A stretch of 6,232 nt of DNA, taken from positions 1-6,232 of the forward strand of contig JBMNNU010000194.1 in NCBI GenBank assembly GCA_050942695.1. Reading direction: 5' to 3'. The notes beneath the pieces were generated by a model. That model had not been told where the DNA came from. It saw only the letters and a program-made list of their open reading frames with translations, and did no database searches. The position numbers and the translations under genes are program-made. The DNA is from JBMNNU01 sp050942695 (GTDB lineage Bacteria > Chloroflexota > UBA6077). Of this stretch, positions 1 through 4,297 are shown in pieces (positions within the stretch are counted from its first letter, which is position 1; each line of letters starts with the position of its first letter).

Positions 1-454
1 AAGGCCATGCATACAAAAATTGCACGTCAGGATGTCTCTCTTTGGCCCTTTGGATGGCCGCTGGAATCTCCCTCTCCGAATGCCCGCCCCCTCGAGTCAT
101 CATCGGTGTGACTACGATGATCCTTCGAGTCGCTTCCGTCGCGGCTTGGTCCAAGGCTTCATCCAGGGTAGGGGCGCAGAACTCATTGAAACCCACAACA
201 ACCGTTTGCTCTGATGCTCGCTGAAGCTGCTGCGCTAGGTCATAGGCGGCCGCGTGGTAGGGATCGTTTTGCGCTGTGCGCGGCCAACTTCGTATCTTCC
301 TCTCCAGTTCAGCGTACCGGCTTCGGGCGGCGTCCACATCCGGGCTGCGCCCATGCGCCAGCCGACTATGCAGGCTGAAAAACTCCCCTAGCTCCTGCTT
401 AGGATAATCGTTCGGGGGAGCCCCGTGCATTGCTAGAACAATAGTCGTTTCCAA
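1..454 (-). CDS. cbiX: Sirohydrochlorin cobalto-/ferrochelatase, CbiX/SirB family (3' end outside window)
   Basis: Reading leftward from a TTG at 454-452 gives 151 open codons that run off the window at base 1. The protein begins METTIVLAMHG, matching the first strand of CbiX/SirB chelatases with metal-binding His10. Later come VVVGFNEF (Glu91) and RGGGHSEREIP (His125), followed by the family pattern of a helix ending in HPDVQF. The Glu-to-His spacing (34 residues) fits the SirB His-Glu-His metal site. The His10-to-Glu91 distance is about 48 residues longer than in short CbiX, so a helical insertion lies between the first two strands. The family inserts Co2+ or Fe2+ into sirohydrochlorin for cobalamin or siroheme; which metal is used cannot be told here. 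The TTG start is supported by AGAGG at 465-461 with a 6-base spacer and by the conserved N-terminus. An in-frame stop lies far upstream (near 532). No other corrinoid gene is visible. Confidence 0.8.
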   Translation of the reverse strand, partial: METTIVLAMHGAPPNDYPKQELGEFFSLHSRLAHGRSPDVDAARSRYAELERKIRSWPRTAQNDPYHAAAYDLAQQLQRASEQTVVVGFNEFCAPTLDEALDQAATEATRRIIVVTPMMTRGGGHSEREIPAAIQRAKERHPDVQFLYAWP

Positions 455-460
455 GGTGAA

Positions 461-465
461 CCTCT
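461..465 (-). promoter_or_regulatory. Ribosome binding site of cbiX
   Basis: AGAGG on the minus strand sits 6 bases before the TTG at 454-452. It supports TTG rather than the internal ATG eight codons later, which would cut off the first beta strand. Confidence 0.55.
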
Positions 466-556
466 TAGCTTCACATATTTTTACTACGGTTGATAAAACC
501 GATACGGATTTGGAAAAAATAGGTCTATAGGGCTAAAGATTTACACATCTTCGCCG

Positions 557-562
557 ATTATA
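557..562 (-). promoter_or_regulatory. Possible -10 box for cbiX
   Basis: The minus strand reads a perfect TATAAT here, about 100 bases upstream of the cbiX start. No good -35 hexamer is found at 16-18 bases spacing, so this is only a candidate. The remainder of the intergenic region 455-668 is AT-rich and holds a short CGGTT-GATAA-AACCG stem-loop at 487-501. I could not fix a convincing promoter for the rightward gene at 669 in it, and no riboswitch was recognised. Confidence 0.25.
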
Positions 563-655
563 GTAATGAATTAAACGGTAATATACAACGTATCCAATGG
601 CAGACTCACTATAGCTGCGTGGCCAGAATATTCTCCGAAATTATATAAAAGCTGT

Positions 656-663
656 AAAGGAGG
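656..663 (+). promoter_or_regulatory. Strong Shine-Dalgarno before the GTG at 669
   Basis: AAAGGAGG with a 5-base spacer precedes GTG 669-671. This near-perfect ribosome binding site fixes the non-ATG start of the receiver-like gene. Confidence 0.75.
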
Positions 664-668
664 ATAAG

Positions 669-1049
669 GTGAATGGAACCAAAACAATTCATATAATTGA
701 GAATAATCCATCCATTGCCGATGTATTGCGTATCGCCCTGGAAGATGTAGGGTATTCGGTTTTCGCAGTCGATAATATGGATGAGGCGCGCACTAAGGCA
801 CAAATTCAACCTCCCGACCTGGTCCTCTTGGACCTGGACATGAATATTCAATATGGGATCGAGTATGTCAATTGGTTAAAAAATGTGCGCCGGGCGCGAA
901 TCCCGATGGTACTGATGGGATACGATGACGAAACGCGGCGTTTGGCGCGATCGTTGGGCGCAGACGGTTGGCTCCACATGCCCTTCAATATCGATGACCT
1001 GATCGAACTTGTTAACAGGCTCATCACACAAGGTGATGATGAGCGATGA
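669..1049 (+). CDS. Degenerate stand-alone response-regulator receiver protein
   Basis: This 126-residue protein is a single receiver (CheY-like) fold with no output domain. The family normally takes a phosphoryl group from a histidine kinase on a conserved Asp. The putative acceptor is kept: Asp55 in LVLLDLD. Other canonical sites are altered. The acidic pair after strand 1 is Glu11-Asn12 (HIIENNP) instead of two acids. The switch Thr/Ser after strand 4 is Gly84 (VLMGYDD). The conserved Lys before Pro-Phe is Met104 (LHMPF). The usual Met-Pro after the acceptor is also missing. It may therefore be a pseudo-receiver acting by protein binding, or have altered phosphorylation. The start is GTG with AAAGGAGG 5 bases upstream. 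The next gene downstream is a membrane zincin on the same strand, 87 bases away (51 if the earlier start is used). No histidine kinase lies in the window. The fold is clear; the function is unknown. Confidence 0.88.
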   Translation: MNGTKTIHIIENNPSIADVLRIALEDVGYSVFAVDNMDEARTKAQIQPPDLVLLDLDMNIQYGIEYVNWLKNVRRARIPMVLMGYDDETRRLARSLGADGWLHMPFNIDDLIELVNRLITQGDDER

Positions 1050-1084
1050 AAGGGGATTAAGCGCTTATAGCCCCTTCAGGCTAT
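1050..1084 (+). repeat. Two overlapping, mutually exclusive stem-loops
   Basis: AAGGGG (1050-1055) can pair with CCCCTT (1071-1076), enclosing the palindrome TAAGCGCTTA (1058-1067). Alternatively ATAGCC (1067-1072) can pair with GGCTAT (1079-1084) across a 6-base loop. Both use bases 1071-1072, so they cannot form together. They begin directly after the stop of the receiver-like gene and precede the zincin gene. They may be a weak terminator or a leader structure; no T-tract follows. Confidence 0.35.
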
Positions 1085-1122
1085 TGTCCATGGGGTAGCT
1101 GTGAAGCTACGATCAGCCTCCG

Positions 1123-1130
1123 AAAGGGGG
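1123..1130 (+). promoter_or_regulatory. Shine-Dalgarno deciding the zincin start
   Basis: AAAGGGGG lies 6 bases before GTG 1137-1139. It is better than the GGGG at 1092-1095 before the alternative in-frame GTG at 1101. This argues for the shorter, 177-residue protein. Confidence 0.5.
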
Positions 1131-1136
1131 CAGCAT

Positions 1137-1670
1137 GTGAGCGAACATCCCCTAGTTCAAACTGCAATCCTGGCAATTACATCTGTCGTTGCTTTGATAG
1201 TTCACGAAGCGATACATCTGTTGGTGGCTCGTGCATTTGGATATCCACCGATCTGTTGGGGGGTAAGCCCCCGGTATTTTGGAATAGTATTTCGAGACCA
1301 ACCCACAAAAATCTACTGGACCTTACAGGTAATGCTGCCGCTGATAGCGACAGCTTCAGTAATCCACATCGGTTTTTTCCTGCTCCCCCCTATGCGTAAC
1401 CTGTTTATCCACCTCCTACCTGGGCTTCAATCGATGCAGCTTGCCGTTTCGGTAGTGCTAGCTTTGGCTACCAGTTCTGCAGATATTTACGGGATGTTAG
1501 CAGATCTCAGTCGCCCCAAATTGGGTCTTATCCGGATAACGCGTAACATGGAATTGCTTCTGAGAGAAAGCTCGTTGGTAGGGTTTACTGCCTATGGACG
1601 GCAGTTCGTGAGTAGCGAATTTGGTATGAGCCACGATGACTTTGCCAAATCGGTTACAGAAGATCGGTAA
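1137..1670 (+). CDS. Small membrane zinc-metalloprotease-like protein (HExxH; DUF3267/M50-like)
   Basis: This is a 177-residue integral membrane protein. A first hydrophobic segment (about residues 7-25) runs into HEAIH at 23-27, the HExxH zinc-binding and catalytic motif, followed by LLVARAFG. This arrangement is typical of DUF3267-type putative zincins and site-2 protease relatives. A second membrane segment spans about 62-84 and a third about 89-115. The third ends in SSADIYGML with Asp116, in the place where such families often carry the third zinc ligand. The polar tail (about 125-177) is probably cytoplasmic. Substrate unknown; by family it would cleave within or near the membrane. The start is GTG 1137 on Shine-Dalgarno strength; GTG 1101 would add 12 residues (MKLRSASERGQH). 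The upstream neighbour is a degenerate receiver in the same direction. A perfect hairpin follows the stop. Assignment rests on motif and topology, with no sequence search done. Confidence 0.75.
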   Translation: MSEHPLVQTAILAITSVVALIVHEAIHLLVARAFGYPPICWGVSPRYFGIVFRDQPTKIYWTLQVMLPLIATASVIHIGFFLLPPMRNLFIHLLPGLQSMQLAVSVVLALATSSADIYGMLADLSRPKLGLIRITRNMELLLRESSLVGFTAYGRQFVSSEFGMSHDDFAKSVTEDR

Positions 1671-1702
1671 GCGGTTAGCGTAGTTGGCGATAATGTGATG
1701 TA

Positions 1703-1740
1703 AAGCTGGCCTCCGACCGATTTCGGTCGGAGGCCAGCTT
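1703..1740. terminator. Perfect hairpin between convergent genes, likely bidirectional terminator
   Basis: Two exactly complementary 18-base arms (1703-1720 and 1723-1740, beginning AAGCTGGCC) are separated by only TT, so the real loop would be four or more bases. The hairpin lies 32 bases after the zincin stop. On the other strand it starts one base after the stop of the basic-protein gene (1744-1742). That placement suits a shared terminator. No run of T follows on either side, so it is not a textbook intrinsic terminator; it could also protect mRNA 3' ends. Confidence 0.7.
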
Positions 1741-1741
1741 G

Positions 1742-2053
1742 TCACTCCTGGCTAGCTTCCGTTTGTGGCGCTGGTTGGGGCTGAGCCGGTTTTCTAGCAG
1801 GTCTCGGTGGGCGTTGAGCCGTTCCTTGTCCGGATGATTGATCCTGAGCGCTAGCCTGGCGAGGGCTTCTGGTTCTCCTGGGAGCGCTTGACCTGGGAGC
1901 CGGGGCGGCGGCGGATGGTCGTTCAGCTTCTCCTGATCGAGATCTTGCCATAGGGGAAAGCGTGGAGGCTGCCCTGGTCATCCTGCGTTTCTCTTCCATT
2001 TTCCGCTGTTTCACGCGATGCTTTCGCGTCGCCACTCTCTTTCGTTTATTCAA
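1742..2053 (-). CDS. Small basic, proline/alanine-rich protein of unknown function
   Basis: Read leftward from TTG 2053-2051, this gives 103 residues. The N-terminus is strongly basic (start LNKRKRVATRKHR, then KQRKMEEKRRMTR), probably one charged helix to about residue 27. The remaining three quarters is low-complexity and rich in Ala, Pro, Ser, Gln and Arg, ending QTEASQE, and is probably disordered. It has no signal peptide, membrane segment or enzyme motif. The charge suggests nucleic-acid or ribosome binding, but this is inference and I do not recognise a named family. The frame stays open upstream to an ATG at 2173-2171, adding 40 residues. The TTG start is preferred because the basic motif begins there and GGGAGG (2067-2062) and AGGAAG (2060-2055) lie just upstream, while the extension looks like translated leader. 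It is convergent with the zincin gene and divergent from the glycosidase gene. Confidence 0.6.
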   Translation of the reverse strand: MNKRKRVATRKHRVKQRKMEEKRRMTRAASTLSPMARSRSGEAERPSAAAPAPRSSAPRRTRSPRQASAQDQSSGQGTAQRPPRPARKPAQPQPAPQTEASQE

Positions 2054-2054
2054 G

Positions 2055-2067
2055 CTTCCTGCCTCCC
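2055..2067 (-). promoter_or_regulatory. Shine-Dalgarno region supporting TTG 2053
   Basis: On the minus strand GGGAGG is followed by CAGGAAG, then C and the TTG start. The GGAGG core is 8 bases from the TTG (2054-2061). This is the main reason for choosing TTG over the upstream ATG at 2173. Confidence 0.5.
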
Positions 2068-2083
2068 AATAATGATCCGCCTT

Positions 2084-2102
2084 CCAGATCGAACCGATCT
2101 GG
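2084..2102. repeat. Perfect 8-bp palindrome in the leader of the basic-protein gene
   Basis: CCAGATCG (2084-2091), AAC, CGATCTGG (2095-2102) form an exact inverted repeat with a 3-base loop. It lies 31-49 bases upstream of TTG 2053, downstream of the proposed promoter. It may act as an operator or as an RNA hairpin in the leader. Confidence 0.45.
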
Positions 2103-2159
2103 TGAGACGGTGTTGAAGGCCCATCCGACAAGTTCGGCTGAAACCCTTTTATTAGACAA

Positions 2160-2189
2160 ATTGTACACTTCATCGGCGTTCTGAGTCCA
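2160..2189 (-). promoter_or_regulatory. Candidate promoter of the basic-protein gene
   Basis: The minus strand has TGGACT (2189-2184, 4 of 6 to TTGACA), an 18-base spacer and TACAAT (2165-2160, 5 of 6 to TATAAT). Transcription would start near 2153, leaving a leader of about 100 bases that contains the palindrome at 2084-2102. Confidence 0.4.
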
Positions 2190-2203
2190 CTTAATTATCA
2201 TAG

Positions 2204-2233
2204 TTGACAGACCAGCATCTGTTGACGTACAAA
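2204..2233 (+). promoter_or_regulatory. Candidate promoter of the glycosidase lipoprotein gene
   Basis: TTGACA (2204-2209) is a perfect -35 hexamer. TACAAA (2228-2233) follows after 18 bases as a 4 of 6 -10 box. Transcription would start near 2240. A second TTGAC occurs at 2222-2226, exactly 18 bases after the first, without a good -10 of its own. The promoter is divergent from the minus-strand one at 2160-2189. Confidence 0.5.
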
Positions 2234-2270
2234 ATAGCGCGCCGAACCAAGGGCGGCTCGGAGTACGTCA
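2223..2270. repeat. Spaced perfect inverted repeat TGACGTAC / GTACGTCA
   Basis: TGACGTAC at 2223-2230 and its exact reverse complement at 2263-2270 are 40 bases apart centre to centre. The left arm overlaps the proposed -10 box and the right arm ends 3 bases before the Shine-Dalgarno of the glycosidase gene. If transcription starts near 2240 the left arm is not in the RNA, so a paired DNA-binding site is the likelier reading. Confidence 0.35.
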
Positions 2271-2273
2271 GTG

Positions 2274-2279
2274 AAGGAG
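2274..2279 (+). promoter_or_regulatory. Shine-Dalgarno deciding the glycosidase start
   Basis: AAGGAG lies 9 bases before ATG 2289. A longer in-frame reading from GTG 2271 would translate through this site, so ATG 2289 is the start. It also gives a normal lipoprotein signal peptide. Confidence 0.7.
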
Positions 2280-2288
2280 ATACTCACT

Positions 2289-3608
2289 ATGAAGTTAGCG
2301 ACAATGCGCACTTTGCTCCTTGGAGGCCTCTTGTTGCTGGTAACCGGATGTTCCGGCTCAGCAACAACTCCCACAGCCACATCCGTGGCTACTCCAGCGG
2401 GGCAAAGCAACAGTCCTGTCGCGACAAACGAACCCACAGCTTCAGCTTCAAAGGCTACCCAGCCCTCACCCACCACCGCCGCACCGGCTGCGACGGTGAC
2501 AACAGGGGCTGCCAAGCCCACACCCAATGCAGGAGAAACACCCTCCCCTTCAGCAGCAGCCGTGCCGGCTGCCGGTGAAGTGCCCAGGATGAACAGCCCG
2601 GAGTCGGGGGTACAGGTTTTCCTCTGGGGTAATCCAAATATTGGACGGGACTTGCAGTTGGTCAAAGATGCAGGTTTCACCTGGATCAAGCAGATGTTCC
2701 AATGGAACTTCATCGAGCGAGATGGTAAGGGTGAATTCCTGTGGAACGAACCGGATCGACTGGTAAAACCGATCAACGACATGGGCTTCAAGTTGGTAGC
2801 TCGCATCGACTACCAGCCTGAATGGGCGCGTAAAGATGGTGCTCACAATGGTCCGCCGGACAACCTCCAAGACTTCGGAGACTTCATATACGCGTTGGTC
2901 AGCAGGTATAAAACAGGCTCCCCCTACGGAACGATTCACGCATACGAGATCTGGAACGAACCCAACCTGGCAAGAGAGTGGGGCAACCAGCCCCCTAATG
3001 CTTCCGAGTACGTTCAACTGTTGAAAACGGCTTACTTAGCAGCGAAGAAAGCCGATCCCAAAGCAGTAATCGTAACTGCGGGCCTAACGCCCACCGGCAC
3101 CATGTCGAATGAGGCTCGGCCAGACGATGTGTTCCTAGAGGAGATGTACAGAGCCGGAGCCAAAGACTACTTCGATGTCCTTGGGGTCCACGCTGCCGGC
3201 TTCAAAGCGCCGCCAGAGATGAGTCCAGACGAGATTCAGGCCAGAAAAGAGCTGGGAGGCCAGCGCTTTTTCGGGTTCCGCCGCGTTGAGGACCTTCGAA
3301 AGATAATGGTTGCCAACGGGGACGAGCGCAAGCAGGTGATGGTACTCGAGATGGGTTGGACTACGGACAACCGAGAAGGCTCTCCCTACGCTTGGCATGC
3401 TGTGACTGAGAAAGAAAAAGGGGAGTATATCGTACGGGCCTACCAGTACGCCAAGGAAAGCTGGTCTCCTTGGATCGGGGCAATGAGCACAATATATATC
3501 TGCGACTCTAACTGGACGCCTGAAGACGAGCAGTATTACTGGGCGCTAACAGATCCAAACGGCGAGCCCAGGGAATCCTACGAAATAATCAAAGGGAAAC
3601 TACCTTAG
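2289..3608 (+). CDS. Secreted lipoprotein with clan GH-A (GH39/GH5-like) glycoside hydrolase domain
   Basis: This 439-residue protein starts with a lipoprotein signal: MKLATMR, a Leu-rich core, then LLVTGC with lipidated Cys21. Residues about 22-100 are a Thr/Pro/Ser/Ala linker holding the enzyme away from the membrane. The rest is a TIM-barrel hydrolase. YEIWNEPNL carries the Asn-Glu pair at the end of strand 4, with acid/base Glu224. DVLGVHAAG places a barrel His at 301. VMVLEMGWTT gives the nucleophile candidate Glu354. WNEPN and the overall pattern resemble GH39 and PslG-like proteins, but GH5-like is possible. By family it is a retaining beta-glycosidase; the substrate (host, environmental or own polysaccharide) cannot be inferred. 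ATG 2289 is chosen over GTG 2271. A promoter lies at 2204-2233 and a perfect hairpin follows the stop, so it appears to be a single-gene unit. All expected catalytic residues are present. Confidence 0.88.
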   Translation: MKLATMRTLLLGGLLLLVTGCSGSATTPTATSVATPAGQSNSPVATNEPTASASKATQPSPTTAAPAATVTTGAAKPTPNAGETPSPSAAAVPAAGEVPRMNSPESGVQVFLWGNPNIGRDLQLVKDAGFTWIKQMFQWNFIERDGKGEFLWNEPDRLVKPINDMGFKLVARIDYQPEWARKDGAHNGPPDNLQDFGDFIYALVSRYKTGSPYGTIHAYEIWNEPNLAREWGNQPPNASEYVQLLKTAYLAAKKADPKAVIVTAGLTPTGTMSNEARPDDVFLEEMYRAGAKDYFDVLGVHAAGFKAPPEMSPDEIQARKELGGQRFFGFRRVEDLRKIMVANGDERKQVMVLEMGWTTDNREGSPYAWHAVTEKEKGEYIVRAYQYAKESWSPWIGAMSTIYICDSNWTPEDEQYYWALTDPNGEPRESYEIIKGKLP

Positions 3609-3624
3609 GACGATAGATCTTCAA

Positions 3625-3668
3625 CAAGAATAGGCAGGAGTACACAATTGTACTCCTGCCTATTCTTG
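3625..3668 (+). terminator. Perfect 20-bp hairpin after the glycosidase gene
   Basis: Two exactly complementary 20-base arms (3625-3644 and 3649-3668, beginning CAAGAATAGG) flank the loop CAAT. It starts 17 bases after the TAG stop. What follows (CTTATGAGC) is not a T-tract. Its position fits a terminator or 3'-end stabiliser, and its design parallels the hairpin at 1703-1740. Confidence 0.7.
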
Positions 3669-3694
3669 CTTATGAGCAATGCTGATGTTATCAT
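3666..3694 (+). promoter_or_regulatory. Candidate extended -10 promoter of the receiver-sortase operon
   Basis: TATCAT (3689-3694, 5 of 6 to TATAAT) is preceded by TGT, giving the extended -10 pattern TGn. TTGCTT at 3666-3671 is a weak -35 at 17 bases. Transcription would start near 3701, 35 bases before the GTG start. The -35 overlaps the end of the hairpin at 3625-3668. Confidence 0.45.
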
Positions 3695-3735
3695 CAACTA
3701 ACTCCGGGCATGTCAGGATACGATGGAGGTAAGCG

Positions 3736-4284
3736 GTGTCAGAGGAGATAAAGAGTTCAATTCTGGTTGTTGATGACGACGACGCCATTCGCCAGATGGT
3801 TGCGGCGGTGCTAGCCGAGGAAGGCTATCAGGTTGAGGTGGCTACGAATGGCGAAGAGGCGTTGAGGGTAATCAGACAAAAACCGATAGATCTGGTCGTT
3901 CTCGACATCCTTATGCCCGTGATGGATGGCTGGGAAGTGGCTAGCAGGATGCTTTGCGATGACAATTCGAGCCGAATCCCGATCGTCTTTTTGACGGCAT
4001 TAAGCAGCTACTCTGATCAGCTCAAAGGGTGGCGAATGGGATGTTTCGATTATATAACCAAACCCTTTGATATCGGCCTTCTCTTGATGCGAGTTCAGGC
4101 TGCTCTGGAAAAATCCAACCGGATGAAAGCTGCTAATCAGCGAGAAGTAGATGCGCTGGTAGAGCAAAGGATCGAGCAGTTGCTGCATCTGATGAGTGAG
4201 ACGCTTGAAAGAGACTTCGGGCTCCGAAGGGTTGGTGTCGTCGACGTGGTTGATGACTACGCTGTGAAGGAGGAAGCGGAGTAG
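3736..4284 (+). CDS. Single-domain response regulator (CheY-like receiver with coiled tail)
   Basis: This 182-residue protein has a complete canonical receiver domain (about residues 7-125). It shows the acidic cluster in LVVDDDD (Asp13-Asp14), phospho-acceptor Asp57 in LVVLDILMP, switch Thr87 in VFLTA and Lys109 in TKPF. It should be phosphorylated on Asp57 by a histidine kinase that is not in the window. After the domain, about residues 123-160 are a charged, heptad-like helix (probable coiled coil), then a short acidic end. There is no DNA-binding or enzymatic output domain, so it must act through protein contacts or as a phosphorelay part. GTG 3736 is set by GGAGG at 3725-3729 with a 6-base spacer. 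The sortase gene begins 13 bases after its stop, which implies co-transcription. Unlike the receiver at 669-1049, every catalytic residue is present. Confidence 0.93.
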   Translation: MSEEIKSSILVVDDDDAIRQMVAAVLAEEGYQVEVATNGEEALRVIRQKPIDLVVLDILMPVMDGWEVASRMLCDDNSSRIPIVFLTALSSYSDQLKGWRMGCFDYITKPFDIGLLLMRVQAALEKSNRMKAANQREVDALVEQRIEQLLHLMSETLERDFGLRRVGVVDVVDDYAVKEEAE

Positions 4285-4297
4285 GCGAGTCCGTTAT

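Noticed and set aside
20..224. Two short plus-strand open frames at the left edge
   Set aside because: They lie antisense to the cbiX reading frame, which has clear family motifs; their translations are low in recognisable content.
487..501. CGGTT-GATAA-AACCG stem-loop in the cbiX leader, considered as part of a cobalamin riboswitch
   Set aside because: The stem is only 5 bp and no B12-box-like or multi-helix structure surrounds it.
609..851. Minus-strand open frame of 80 codons
   Set aside because: It overlaps the start of the receiver-like gene, which has a strong Shine-Dalgarno and a recognisable fold.
2054..2173. N-terminal extension of the basic protein to an ATG at 2173
   Set aside because: It would start inside the promoter region, lacks a Shine-Dalgarno of similar quality and contains the palindrome; the characteristic basic head begins at TTG 2053.
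2198..2806. Minus-strand open frame of 202 codons with Ala/Val-rich sequence
   Set aside because: It is the antisense shadow of the Thr/Pro/Ala linker and N-terminal barrel of the glycosidase, whose catalytic motifs are unmistakable.
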